DNA of 64,000 bases, taken from G963664115 sp965216035. GTDB taxonomy: Bacteria; Acidobacteriota; Terriglobia; 20CM-2-55-15. The position numbers were made by a program, and so were the translations under genes. The stretch lies in NCBI GenBank assembly GCA_965216035.1, contig CBDCFM010000021.1, positions 1,178,001 through 1,242,000 on the forward strand, read 5' to 3'. Shown in pieces: positions 43,915 to 52,713 of this stretch; positions within the stretch are counted from its first letter, which is position 1; each line of letters begins with the position of its first letter. The notes under the pieces were generated by a model. The model saw only the letters and a list, made by a program, of their open reading frames with translations. It was not told where the DNA came from and did no database searches.

Positions 43915-44631
43915 ATGTTTGACTTTTTCAGACGTGGCGGTCCCTCGCAAAAGCAAATCGACCGGGCCGTAAAGAGGCTGACCGAACCTCACGGGGAGGA
44001 GGGTCCGCGCATCGAGGCGGCCGAAAGACTGTCGGAATGGGGCACTCCTGAGGCGCTTCTAGGTCTGGTCAAGCGGTTCACCATCTCGAGCATTGTCATC
44101 ACACAAGACGTCGAAGAGAAGCGGATGGTCGTCGAGATGCTTGTTAACAAAGGACGCGACGCCGTCGGACCCATTCTCCGCTTCATGAAATTCCATCACC
44201 AGGTGGACTGGCCAGTGCAGGCTCTGGCGCGGATCGTGCCTGAACGGGAGTTGATCGACCATCTCATTGGGACTATCGAGACTGTTGCCAAGAGCGAGTT
44301 CACGGCAGCTGAGCATCGGGTTAGTTTGCTTCGGGCCATTCAGGGCCATGTAACCGAAGAAATGAGTGTCACGCTTCAGACGTTTCTCAAAGATTCCGAC
44401 GATGACGTTCGGATCGTGGCAATTGAAGCTCTTGCCAGCCTGGGCCTCTCGGTCCGTGAACTTCTCCTTGAGTCGTTTCTCGACGCCGAGGATCGTCCGC
44501 GGATTCGCCGTCGGATCGCAGAGATCTTCACCGATCAGGAGTGGCCGGTTAAGGGTTTCCGCCCGAAAATTGAGCAAACTCTACCGGACGGATTCGCCCT
44601 GAATGCCAAGGGACTGATACGGCGCCGATAG
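43915..44631 (+). CDS. HEAT-repeat protein
   Basis: This 238-residue soluble protein is made of paired helices with HEAT/PBS-type repeats such as EAAERLSEWGTPEALLGLV and LKDSDDDVRIVAIEALASLG. It has no signal or membrane segment and no catalytic motif. Such repeats bind protein or nucleic-acid partners. It lies 56 bp after the M23 gene on the same strand and may be in the same transcription unit. Confidence 0.78.
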   Translation: MFDFFRRGGPSQKQIDRAVKRLTEPHGEEGPRIEAAERLSEWGTPEALLGLVKRFTISSIVITQDVEEKRMVVEMLVNKGRDAVGPILRFMKFHHQVDWPVQALARIVPERELIDHLIGTIETVAKSEFTAAEHRVSLLRAIQGHVTEEMSVTLQTFLKDSDDDVRIVAIEALASLGLSVRELLLESFLDAEDRPRIRRRIAEIFTDQEWPVKGFRPKIEQTLPDGFALNAKGLIRRR

Positions 44632-44644
44632 CTTTGCTGGCGCC

Positions 44645-44667
44645 AGTGGGTTTCACGTGAACCCACT
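44645..44667. terminator. Perfect hairpin after the HEAT gene
   Basis: AGTGGGTT (44645-44652) pairs with AACCCACT (44660-44667) around a TCACGTG loop region. The hairpin lies 14 bp downstream of the HEAT gene stop. There is no strong T-run, so termination efficiency is uncertain. Confidence 0.5.
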
Positions 44668-44680
44668 CGCTTTAATCAGA

Positions 44681-44766
44681 CGCCCGTGGCTTTACTGAGA
44701 CAACGCCCGTGGCTTTATTGAAACGCCCGTGGCTCTACTGAGACAACGCTTGTGGCTCTAGTAAAA
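44681..44766 (+). repeat. Four imperfect tandem copies of a 20-23 bp unit
   Basis: Units of the form CGCCCGTGGCTYTACTGAGACAA start at 44681, 44704, 44724 and 44747. The last copy supplies the presumed GTG start codon of the next gene. The array is therefore at the translation start and may affect expression through slippage. Confidence 0.75.
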
Positions 44767-45276
44767 AGACGCGACGCCGCATTAGCCCTGATCGGAGCCT
44801 GGGTGATGGGAACGATCTTCATGGCTGTCGTGGCCACGCAGAATTTCTATCTCATCGATCGCCTCCTGGCCACGGGATCGGTTCAGGGGTTCAACGAAGT
44901 CACCGCGGCACTGGGAAACGACGTGGCGCGGGAGTTTATGCGTTACGTTTCATCGGAACTGAATCGTTTGTTCTTTGTGGGATGGGGCGTCGTCCAGGCA
45001 GTTTTGGGTGCGTTACTCCTGTGGCTTGTGTGGCATTCCGATTCGCGGCGCGTCCGAGTGGGCGCGTTGTCCATCTTCATCCTCGCCTTGGTTCTGGCGA
45101 TCGTCCTGACGCCCCTGATTGTTTCGGTGGGGCGGGCCCTTGACTTTGTTCCGCGCGATCCCCGGCCCCCGGAACTGACGACATTCGGTTTCTTGCATGC
45201 CGCATATACCCTTGTGGACTTTGCCAAACTGGGGCTCGGTCTGGTGATTGCCTTCTGGATACAGCGCACACGATGA
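44752..45276 (+). CDS. Four-helix membrane protein (DUF4149-like)
   Basis: This protein of up to 174 residues has four transmembrane helices (ALALIGAWVMGTIFMAVVA; LFFVGWGVVQAVLGALLLWLV; IFILALVLAIVLTPLIVSVG; LVDFAKLGLGLVIAFWI). The topology and the FVGWG..ALLLW and P-L-I motifs resemble DUF4149-type proteins, but I cannot confirm the family. The start GTG at 44752 lies within a tandem-repeat array and has no clear ribosome site. A later start at the MGT within the first helix is possible. Confidence 0.6.
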   Translation: MALVKRRDAALALIGAWVMGTIFMAVVATQNFYLIDRLLATGSVQGFNEVTAALGNDVAREFMRYVSSELNRLFFVGWGVVQAVLGALLLWLVWHSDSRRVRVGALSIFILALVLAIVLTPLIVSVGRALDFVPRDPRPPELTTFGFLHAAYTLVDFAKLGLGLVIAFWIQRTR

Positions 45277-45416
45277 GCGGAGGATCGTGTGCCACGCGGG
45301 TTAGTCTGGGTGGACGGCCGTCATATTGATGTGGTGATCCCGTGCGTCAGGAACAAGAAGATAGTTGGATCGAACAAGGACGAAACTATTAAGCATCAAT
45401 TTTCGAATCCAGGGCA

Positions 45417-45752
45417 CTACAGGTGAATTGGACCGACACCCAGTTCCTCACCCACTAGCCGACCGATCAGGACGTTGAGAGGCTCACCGGTTGCAGGAAA
45501 AATGAAAGTAACTTCATCCGGAGACCAGTCCAACTTGAAGCTGGTCGATTGGGCCGAAATCCAGATTTGACGGGCCGAACTGTTGGGGCTCACGATGATT
45601 TTCGATACGGACGGCTCTTCGATCTCCAGGGACAGGACGCCACTTTGAAACAGGATCTCGACGTCATGGTCGTCGGCGATGGTGTCCATTGAGCGATTGA
45701 GCGCATCGAGGGCTGCTTCGCTGGAGTGGGCGAATTCCGCGTCGGTAATCAC
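45417..45752 (-). CDS. cyaY: Frataxin/CyaY-like iron protein
   Basis: The GTG at 45752 gives VITDAEFAHSSEAALDALNR, the standard start of CyaY (T-D-x-E-F followed by an acidic first helix with DDHDVEILF). The longer frame to 45794 adds 14 unlikely residues. The rest shows the frataxin beta sheet: GVLSLEIEEPSVSKIIV, ARQIWISAQSTSFKLDW and a C-terminal helix LNVLIGRLVGEELG. Acidic residues on helix 1 bind Fe(II) for Fe-S cluster assembly control. It is about 111 residues, normal for CyaY, and divergent from the dap operon. Confidence 0.75.
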   Translation of the reverse strand: MITDAEFAHSSEAALDALNRSMDTIADDHDVEILFQSGVLSLEIEEPSVSKIIVSPNSSARQIWISAQSTSFKLDWSPDEVTFIFPATGEPLNVLIGRLVGEELGVGPIHL

Positions 45753-45831
45753 GTGCAGATTGTAGCCGATACCAGAATATAATGAATGCCTCAATCGAGC
45801 GAATGGATCCGATTGTTACGGTTTTTCGTCT

Positions 45832-46827
45832 ATGACTCCGTTTGAATTAACGAAACAACTGATGTCGATTCCCTCCGTCACCGGAACTGAAGGAGATGCA
45901 GGACGCTTCCTCGCTTCCTTTCTGGAAAAGGAGGACTACCGCGTACAAAAGCAGCCTGTTAGCGAAGATCGGTTCAACGTCGTCGGCTATGCGGGTGAAG
46001 ATGCGAAGATTGTCCTCTGCACACACATCGACACGGTTCCCCCTGTTTTAGACGTCTCCGAAGATGGCGAAGCGCTGTATGGACGGGGTGCCTGTGACAC
46101 GAAGGGCATCTTTGCCGCCATGTTTGCGGCAGCTGAACGCTTGCGTGCGGATGGAATCCGGAATTTCGCGTTTCTTCTCCTTGTAGGCGAGGAGACCGGC
46201 GGGGATGGCGCGAAAGCTGCAAACGGACTGGATTGGTCCTCCGACTTTGTCATCGTGGGAGAACCGACCGACAATAGGCTGGCACGGGCTCAGAAGGGCA
46301 CTCTACTCGCGGACTTGACTGTTGAGGGTCAGGCGGCCCATTCCGGTTATCCGGAAGCGGGCGCATCTGCCGTACATCCGCTCATCGATGTCCTGCACGA
46401 ATGTGTGAATGCCGACTGGGGTGAGGATCTCACCCTGGGGCCGGGGACCTGCAATGTCGGCGTAATCCGCGGGGGGGAACGTGCGAACATCCTGGCGCCC
46501 GAGGCGACGGCCTCTATTATGCTGCGCACGATCGAGGACGTTCCCAGTGCACGCCTGCGGTTGGGACGAGTGGTACGAAACCGTGCTGTGATTGATGTCA
46601 AGGCGTCATCGGCTCCCCAACACATGCACGTGGTCGAAGGTTTTGCCGAGACGGTTGTTTCCTTTGGAAGCGACGTTCCTTACCTGAACAATCTGGGCAA
46701 GCCTCTGTTGATCGGACCCGGTTCTATACTCGACGCGCACACATCAAAAGAGAAAATCCTGAAGCGCGACCTGCTGGAGGGTATCGAGATATACGATCGA
46801 TTGACGCGAACCCTTCTTAAGTCGTAG
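45832..46827 (+). CDS. M20-family amidohydrolase, DapE-like
   Basis: This 331-residue zinc hydrolase has M20 ligands: His in VLCTHIDTVPP, Asp in YGRGACDTKGIFA, catalytic Glu in LLVGEETGGDGA and a further ligand in VIVGEPTDNR. A dimerisation/lid domain starts near residue 160. It is somewhat shorter than E. coli DapE (about 375) and resembles the ArgE/LysK/DapE branch. Because dapB, dapA and dapD follow within 20 bp of each other, the likely role is N-succinyl-diaminopimelate desuccinylase, the step after DapD and the transaminase. A -10-like TATAAT occurs at 45778-45783. Confidence 0.85.
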   Translation: MTPFELTKQLMSIPSVTGTEGDAGRFLASFLEKEDYRVQKQPVSEDRFNVVGYAGEDAKIVLCTHIDTVPPVLDVSEDGEALYGRGACDTKGIFAAMFAAAERLRADGIRNFAFLLLVGEETGGDGAKAANGLDWSSDFVIVGEPTDNRLARAQKGTLLADLTVEGQAAHSGYPEAGASAVHPLIDVLHECVNADWGEDLTLGPGTCNVGVIRGGERANILAPEATASIMLRTIEDVPSARLRLGRVVRNRAVIDVKASSAPQHMHVVEGFAETVVSFGSDVPYLNNLGKPLLIGPGSILDAHTSKEKILKRDLLEGIEIYDRLTRTLLKS

Positions 46828-46845
46828 TTCGGGCGAGTCACGATA

Positions 46846-47556
46846 ATGAAAATAGCCCTCATTGGTTACGGAAAGATGGGCCGCGAGGTCGAACGTCTGG
46901 CGCTCCAGGCAGGTGACCAAATCGTATCAAAGTTCGATCTGGACCCTCTTCCCGACGCTCGCGGACTCCAAAAAGCGGACGTGTGCATCGAGTTTTCGAC
47001 ACCGGCTGCGGTAATGGCAAATATGAAACTGGCGGCCGACAGTGGCGTGGACATCGTTGTTGGAACGACGGGATGGTATGGCCATGTTGAGCAAGTGCGG
47101 GGTTGGTTTACCGATTCAGCGCTCGTTTACGCGCAGAACTTCTCGCCAGGAGTGAACGTTTTTTATAGGATTCTACAAAGAGCCGCTGAGCTGATGGATT
47201 CGCTGCCCGAGTACGACGTGTTCGTTGAAGAACATCATCACAGGGGAAAGGCCGATTGTCCCAGTGGGACGGCACTGCGGATCGCGGAGATCCTCCTCGG
47301 CGAGATTGAGCGCAAGACGCGAACCGTGGAAGGTGTGCCCCGCGATGGCATCAGAGAAGACGCGCTTCAGATTTCCTCAGTTCGGGCCGGGACAATGCCC
47401 GGCACCCACATCGTGGGGTTCGACTCGGATGGGGATATCATTGAACTGCGTCATACAGCCAAGAATCGAATGGGTTTCGCCATGGGAGCGCTTCGCGCAG
47501 CCCGGTGGGTTCGGGGCAGGAAAGGCGTATTTACAATAGATGATATAGATTGTTAA
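46846..47556 (+). CDS. dapB: 4-hydroxy-tetrahydrodipicolinate reductase DapB
   Basis: This 236-residue reductase has an N-terminal Rossmann fold (KIALIGYGKMGREVERLA) and the DapB signature EEHHHRGKADCPSGTALRIA with catalytic His and Lys. It reduces HTPA to tetrahydrodipicolinate with NAD(P)H. The NAD-binding loop KFDLDP has Asp and Leu, which suggests NADH use. It starts 18 bp after the dapE-like stop and is followed by dapA after 22 bp. The length is slightly below the 270 of E. coli, as in several short DapB forms. Confidence 0.94.
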   Translation: MKIALIGYGKMGREVERLALQAGDQIVSKFDLDPLPDARGLQKADVCIEFSTPAAVMANMKLAADSGVDIVVGTTGWYGHVEQVRGWFTDSALVYAQNFSPGVNVFYRILQRAAELMDSLPEYDVFVEEHHHRGKADCPSGTALRIAEILLGEIERKTRTVEGVPRDGIREDALQISSVRAGTMPGTHIVGFDSDGDIIELRHTAKNRMGFAMGALRAARWVRGRKGVFTIDDIDC

Positions 47557-47578
47557 TTGCATAATACGAATTAGATAT

Positions 47579-48511
47579 ATGACGATATCTAAAGTCATAG
47601 TTCAGGGTACGGGGACCGCTCTGGTAACGCCTTTTCGCCAAGATCTGAGCGTGGACGAGGATGCGCTGGCCCGATTGGTCGAGTTCCAGATCAAAGGCGG
47701 CGTCAACATGCTCCTGCCCTGCGGCACGACCGGTGAAGGCGCGACGCTGGAGAACGACGATTGGGAGCGGGTGATTGCGCGTGTGGTCGAAGTGGCCGCT
47801 GGACGGGTTCTGGTGATCGCAGGCGCCGGAGGCAACTCGACGGCCCGGGCACAGCGACTGACGGAGCGTGCGGCAGCACTTGGGGCGGATGGCATTCTTT
47901 CCGTCGCGCCCTACTACAACAAACCGATGCAGGATGGGATCTACGAACACTTCAAGGCGGTGACCGAGGTTAACGATCTTCCCGTCGTCGTCTATAACGT
48001 GCCCGGAAGAACGAGCAATAATATTGCCGCCGAAACCACGTTGCGGTTGGCCGAGCTACCCGGCATCGTGGCCGTAAAAGAAGCCTCTGGAGATTTCATC
48101 CAGATCATGGAGATTATTCGCTGCCGCAAGGACGGCTTTCGGGTGCTCTCTGGCGACGATGCACTGACTCTACCTATAATTGCCGCTGGCGGGGATGGAG
48201 TGGTTTCGGTCATTTCCAACCAAGTGCCCGCTATGTTTGTGGAGTTGGTCGAGCGGGCGTTGGCCGGTGATTTTGAGCGTGCCAGAATGCTGCAGTACCG
48301 TCTCCTTCCTTTGATGCGGGCGAATTTCATGGAGAGTAATCCGATACCCGTCAAAGCCGTGCTCGCGATGATGGGGCTCCTCGAAGAAACCTACCGCTTG
48401 CCGCTGACACAACCTTCATCCCAGACACGGGATGCGTTGCGCGGGATCGCATTGGAGTTAGGGTTGATCATGAAGAAAGGCGTGAACGGTGAGAAGGGTA
48501 CGCATGGCTGA
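47579..48511 (+). CDS. dapA: 4-hydroxy-tetrahydrodipicolinate synthase DapA
   Basis: This 310-residue TIM-barrel aldolase condenses pyruvate and aspartate semialdehyde. It shows GTGTALVTPF, the Thr-Thr motif in LPCGTTGEGATLEN, the Tyr in VVYNVPGRTSNN and the Schiff-base Lys in GIVAVKEASGD. All catalytic residues are present. Start at 47579 gives a short N-terminal extension typical for the family. Its last 8 bases overlap the dapD start. Confidence 0.95.
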   Translation: MTISKVIVQGTGTALVTPFRQDLSVDEDALARLVEFQIKGGVNMLLPCGTTGEGATLENDDWERVIARVVEVAAGRVLVIAGAGGNSTARAQRLTERAAALGADGILSVAPYYNKPMQDGIYEHFKAVTEVNDLPVVVYNVPGRTSNNIAAETTLRLAELPGIVAVKEASGDFIQIMEIIRCRKDGFRVLSGDDALTLPIIAAGGDGVVSVISNQVPAMFVELVERALAGDFERARMLQYRLLPLMRANFMESNPIPVKAVLAMMGLLEETYRLPLTQPSSQTRDALRGIALELGLIMKKGVNGEKGTHG

Positions 48512-49334
48512 CATCCGGAGCGAAATAGATCGACTGAGCGCTCTGCCCCATGAGCAGGCTCGAGTTGAAGGTATGGCTCTCCTGGCCGAGTTCAGAGACG
48601 GACTCAACCAGGGACGTTACCGCGCTGCAGAGAAGGTGGACGGCGTATGGCAAACCCACGCGTGGGTGAAGCGGGGAATCCTTCTGGCCTTTCGACTGGG
48701 AACAAATACTCGAAGGGATCTTTCCAGGGAGTTCCGCTTCCTGGACAAGGACACCTTGCCCCTTCGACGTGCGACGGACTTTGACCCCCGCGTCGTGCCG
48801 GGGGGCTCGAGTATTCGTGATGGCGCCTTTATCGGACGGAACGTGATCTGTATGCCACCGATGTTCATCAACATCGGTGCGTGGGTTGACGACCATTCGA
48901 TGGTGGATTCCCACGCGCTGGTGGGTTCCTGCGCTCAGATCGGAAAGAGAGTGCATCTCTCGGCTGCGGCCCAGATTGGCGGTGTGTTGGAGCCTCCGGG
49001 AGCGCTTCCGGTGATTGTCGAAGACGATGCCTTCATCGGTGGCAACTGTGGTGTCTATGAGGGCGTCATTGTCGGTGAGCGGGCCGTCCTCGCGCCGGGA
49101 GTCTTGCTGACCGGGGGTGTGCGGGTCTACGACACGGTTCGGGACGCCATCTATCAGCGCTCCGCTGACGCTGGGCTGACAATACCTCCAGCAGCCGTCC
49201 TCGTGCCCGGGACGCGACCGGCTCAGGGTGAGTTTGCCCGAAAAAATGGTGTCTCGGTGTATGCGCCCGTAATCGTTAAGTATCGCGACGACAAAACGGA
49301 CGTGTCCACCTCCTTGGAAGCAGTCCTGAGGTAG
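48504..49334 (+). CDS. dapD: Tetrahydrodipicolinate N-succinyltransferase DapD
   Basis: The ATG at 48504 with GAGAAGGG upstream gives MADIRSEIDRLSAL and overlaps the dapA stop by 8 nt. A start at 48489 is also in frame. The protein of about 276 residues has an N-terminal helical domain, then left-handed beta-helix hexapeptides (GSSIRDGAFIGRNVICMPP, NIGAWVDDHSMVDSHALVGS). It succinylates tetrahydrodipicolinate, committing the pathway to the succinylase branch that needs DapE. The last residues VLR are followed by a 15-bp duplication spanning the stop codon. Confidence 0.95.
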   Translation: MADIRSEIDRLSALPHEQARVEGMALLAEFRDGLNQGRYRAAEKVDGVWQTHAWVKRGILLAFRLGTNTRRDLSREFRFLDKDTLPLRRATDFDPRVVPGGSSIRDGAFIGRNVICMPPMFINIGAWVDDHSMVDSHALVGSCAQIGKRVHLSAAAQIGGVLEPPGALPVIVEDDAFIGGNCGVYEGVIVGERAVLAPGVLLTGGVRVYDTVRDAIYQRSADAGLTIPPAAVLVPGTRPAQGEFARKNGVSVYAPVIVKYRDDKTDVSTSLEAVLR

Positions 49335-49349
49335 GCAGTCCTGAGGTAG
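49320..49349 (+). repeat. Perfect 15-bp tandem duplication at the dapD stop
   Basis: GCAGTCCTGAGGTAG occurs twice back to back. The first copy contains the dapD stop codon (TAG, 49332-49334). The second lies just outside, so the protein is unchanged. Confidence 0.9.
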
Positions 49350-49384
49350 TCCCAGCGCGATCAGACTTTGGAAATCAGTTTTGC

Positions 49385-51313
49385 CTACAATCGGTGTTGA
49401 GAGGGTTTCGACCAGATTCCGGCTCGATAGAGCAGGAAGCCAACGGCTCCCAGCCCCACGATACCGGGGATGTTACCGTCATGGGTCCCCCAAAAGGCCA
49501 GGACATCCGGGCGGCCATATATGACGATGGGAATCGCCATTGCGATTCCGATCAAGGCCTCCCCGGTAATCAATCCGGCTGCAAACAAGACGCCTCGATC
49601 TTCGGTGCCTTTCCGTCTGCGTACCGCACCATGCGCGATCAGGCCACCAACGAGAATGGGAACGGATAGTTCAAGGGGAAGGTAGATGCCGACCGCCAGC
49701 GCCAGTACGGGTGTTCTGAAGCTCGTTTGTTTCCGTTCGAGGTAAAGGTCGAGGGCAATGACGGCAATGGCAACCGCCATGCCGATCGCGACCATCCCGG
49801 CCGGAAGCCCCCCTCGAAATACACCTTGAGCTACCGACGCCATCAGCGTTGCCTGGGGTGCGGCCAATGGTTCGGGATGAGCCTGGGTTGGGACGCCGAT
49901 GCCGTATGCCTCAAGTAAGAGCGTCAGCGTTGGGGCAATGACAGCTGCCGCCGAGATGACACCGACGCCTTGAACGATTTGTTGCTTATACGGCGTCGCT
50001 CCCAGAATGTACCCGGCCTTGAGATCCTGAAGGTTGTCGCCCGCCATCGCGGCGGCGCAACATACTACCGAGCCAATCAGGATCGCTGATGCCGGGCCGA
50101 TAGGGCTGTCCCCTCCAAGAAATGCCAGGAGCAGAAGCGCGGAGCTCAGAATCGTCGCTATGGTTACACCGGAAATCGGATTGTTCGATGATCCGACGAG
50201 CCCGGCCATATAAGCCGCCACCGCCGAAAACAGAAACCCTGCCGCGAGCATGATCACAGCCATGATTGCGGAGAGTCCGGGTTGTCCCGTAATGTGATTG
50301 AAGATGAAATAAAGGGGAATTACCGACAGTGCCAGCGCGATACCGGCCCATTGCATGGGAATGTCCTGCTCGGTGCGCGCGATCTGGGGCATTCCACTGT
50401 CGCGAGCTCTGCGATAGGCCACAGCACCTGAACGAATGCCCTGGATCAAGCTGGTCCGCAGACGGACCAGTGCCCAGAGGCCTCCCACCACCATAGCGCC
50501 TACACCCAGATAGCGTGTTTGGGTGGACCAGAGTGCACCTGCGGCGTTCACGGCGGATTCCTCCGGTGAGATTCCATTTAGGGCCGCGAGTATGGGAATA
50601 GCGATGAACCAGTTGAGCGCCCCTCCGATAAAGATCAGAACGGCGATGTTTAGCCCTACGATGTATCCAACTCCAATGAGCGCGGGGGAAAGATTGCTTC
50701 CGATATAAAGGATTGTACCCCCGGCGTAGGCCGCTTGTTCGACGACACCGCCCCAGAGTCGGAGGCCGGCTTCACCCAGCTTGAAGATTGCACCGATGGC
50801 GGCAGCGGCCCCAATGTGGCGAACGCCGGTGCCACCGCTTTCCCCGACTTTCAATACTTCGGCGGTCGCAACGCCTTCGGGAAAACGGAGCGGCCTTTCG
50901 ATGATGAGCGCACGGCGGAGCGGGATCGTGAACAAAACGCCCAGGACACCTCCGAATCCGGCAATCGTGGCTGTTTCCCAGTAGTTGAAACGCGTCCATG
51001 TGCCCAGGATCACGAGAGCGGGAATCGTGAAGATCACTCCCGCTGACACGCTCTCTCCGGCGGACGCGGCGGTCTGGACGATGTTGTTCTCAAGGATGTT
51101 GGAGCTCTTGAAGCACCGCAACAGTGCCATCGAAATTACGGCGGCCGGAATAGACGCCGACACCGTTATTCCGGCAAATAACCCAAGATAGGCATTGGCC
51201 GCACCCAGCACTATTGCCAGGAGCACGCTCAGAACAAGCGACTTCAACGTGATTTCCGGGAGTGTCCTAGAAGATGGGATGTAGGGCTGATGCTCCCGAT
51301 CGGGGTCGGACAT
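49385..51313 (-). CDS. OPT-family oligopeptide/metal-chelate transporter
   Basis: This 642-residue inner-membrane protein has around 15 hydrophobic helices and OPT signatures including LSVLLAIVLGAANAYLGLFA near the N-terminus and RRALIIERPLRFPEGVATAE. It also has AMAGDNLQDLKAGYILGATP later, matching the prokaryotic OPT group (TIGR00733). Family members import oligopeptides or metal-siderophore complexes using the proton gradient. The gene converges on dapD and is not in an obvious operon, so the substrate is open. Confidence 0.92.
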   Translation of the reverse strand: MSDPDREHQPYIPSSRTLPEITLKSLVLSVLLAIVLGAANAYLGLFAGITVSASIPAAVISMALLRCFKSSNILENNIVQTAASAGESVSAGVIFTIPALVILGTWTRFNYWETATIAGFGGVLGVLFTIPLRRALIIERPLRFPEGVATAEVLKVGESGGTGVRHIGAAAAIGAIFKLGEAGLRLWGGVVEQAAYAGGTILYIGSNLSPALIGVGYIVGLNIAVLIFIGGALNWFIAIPILAALNGISPEESAVNAAGALWSTQTRYLGVGAMVVGGLWALVRLRTSLIQGIRSGAVAYRRARDSGMPQIARTEQDIPMQWAGIALALSVIPLYFIFNHITGQPGLSAIMAVIMLAAGFLFSAVAAYMAGLVGSSNNPISGVTIATILSSALLLLAFLGGDSPIGPASAILIGSVVCCAAAMAGDNLQDLKAGYILGATPYKQQIVQGVGVISAAAVIAPTLTLLLEAYGIGVPTQAHPEPLAAPQATLMASVAQGVFRGGLPAGMVAIGMAVAIAVIALDLYLERKQTSFRTPVLALAVGIYLPLELSVPILVGGLIAHGAVRRRKGTEDRGVLFAAGLITGEALIGIAMAIPIVIYGRPDVLAFWGTHDGNIPGIVGLGAVGFLLYRAGIWSKPSQHRL

Positions 51314-51414
51314 GCTTCCTCCTGGGGGCTAACGGAATCTTGTCAGGATAGTGGAAATCGAAGTCAAAGCGGCGGACGGTTTACCCACCGCGGTCCGAAC
51401 GCAGATGACAATCC

Positions 51415-52713
51415 TCATTTCTTCAGACCGTTCCGAGATATCCACGTTCGAACCCGCGAGCGCAGCATCGGGGGACTGAAAGGGCGCTCCAGGGAGTCCG
51501 TGGCATCAGGAAAGCCCGATTGTGCGCCATCGAGCTGATGCCCCTCGGTCAGCAGAATCACGGGCAAAGCGGGATTTCCGGTCTTCTCTCGCAGGGCACG
51601 GATGAACAGGGGACTGGTTTCCAGCACGGTGCCATTGACGATTGCCAGTGCAGGCGCGAAGTCATCGCAACGTCTCAGAGCGAGGGCGGTGTCAGTGGCC
51701 GGCATCAGAATCAGGCCGTCTTCAACGAGAGCGCGTTCAATCAAGGTGAAATCGTCCGGGACGGAACTGGCAATTAATACGCGTTGGCCCAGGGTGATGG
51801 GGGGGTGCAGAGCGGATTTCCGTGTGATTTCGGATCGGGCGCTGTTGCCCTGGATCTGCAATACCATGTTTTCGGCAGCGGCGAAAGCCTCCATCGAGGG
51901 TGCGTGTCGAGTCAGCCACTTTCGGAGTCCCTTTTCCGTTTCTTCGATCCAGGCGTCGTCGTGCGTGGGATCGTGATGAAATAGGGCGAGTCGCTTAGCC
52001 CCGGCTGCCACCGCGACATCCCGGACGTAGCCGATGGGGCTGTGTCCCCAACCTGTCTTCTTTTCGTATTCTTCTTCGGAATATTGGGCGTCGTGGATAA
52101 GGAGGTCGACGTCGCGAAAAAACTCAACGTGCATTTGATCTCCCGGATGCTGGAACCCGAGCCCCGTGGGCTGCCCGAAAGGTTCGTGATCCGTGATGTA
52201 AGCTACGCTGGTCAAGCCTTCGGTGATACGGTAACCGATCGTTGGCGCCGTATGGTTCAGATACTGCGTCTCGACGAGGGCGTTCCCGATTCGGAAGAAT
52301 CCTTCGCCGAGTTCGGTGTAACGGATACGGCTCGACAGATCATCCAGAATTACGGGGAAATAGGAGTATTGCATCTGCCCGGACATTGCATCTTCGATGC
52401 TTCGGTGGAATCCGAGAGGAGCATAGATGTTGATTTCAGTGCCTGGAAGGAACACGGGAGTGAAAAACGGGAAACCCTGGATGTGATCCCAGTGCGTATG
52501 GCCGATCAGGATGTGGATCTGCGGGAACGTTGCCGCCGTCTCCAGAAGCGAGGCTCCCAGTGCGCGGATGCCGGTACCGCAGTCGAAGACAATCAAATTG
52601 CCGTCTTCGGTTTGAACCTCGACGCAGGATGTGTTTCCACCGTAGCGGAGAGTTCCCGGCCCTGGGCTGGGTATGGAACCTCGGGTCCCCCAAAAGCGAA
52701 CTAGCATCGGCAT
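51415..52713 (-). CDS. Metallo-beta-lactamase-fold hydrolase with C-terminal receiver-like domain
   Basis: This 432-residue protein has an N-terminal MBL domain (1-280) starting LVRFWGTRGSIPSPGPGTLR, with the metal motif HTHWDH (His72, His74, Asp76, His77) and a further Asp in YITDHEPF. This is close to the PhnP/ribonuclease Z-like branch that opens cyclic phosphodiesters. Residues about 310-430 form a receiver-like fold (QRVLIASSVPDDFTLIERAL, LPVILLTEGHQL). The usual phospho-acceptor Asp position reads ALAIVNGTVLE and the conserved Lys is replaced (LERPF). The tail is therefore probably a non-phosphorylated pseudo-receiver. It is transcribed alone. Confidence 0.85.
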   Translation of the reverse strand: MPMLVRFWGTRGSIPSPGPGTLRYGGNTSCVEVQTEDGNLIVFDCGTGIRALGASLLETAATFPQIHILIGHTHWDHIQGFPFFTPVFLPGTEINIYAPLGFHRSIEDAMSGQMQYSYFPVILDDLSSRIRYTELGEGFFRIGNALVETQYLNHTAPTIGYRITEGLTSVAYITDHEPFGQPTGLGFQHPGDQMHVEFFRDVDLLIHDAQYSEEEYEKKTGWGHSPIGYVRDVAVAAGAKRLALFHHDPTHDDAWIEETEKGLRKWLTRHAPSMEAFAAAENMVLQIQGNSARSEITRKSALHPPITLGQRVLIASSVPDDFTLIERALVEDGLILMPATDTALALRRCDDFAPALAIVNGTVLETSPLFIRALREKTGNPALPVILLTEGHQLDGAQSGFPDATDSLERPFSPPMLRSRVRTWISRNGLKK

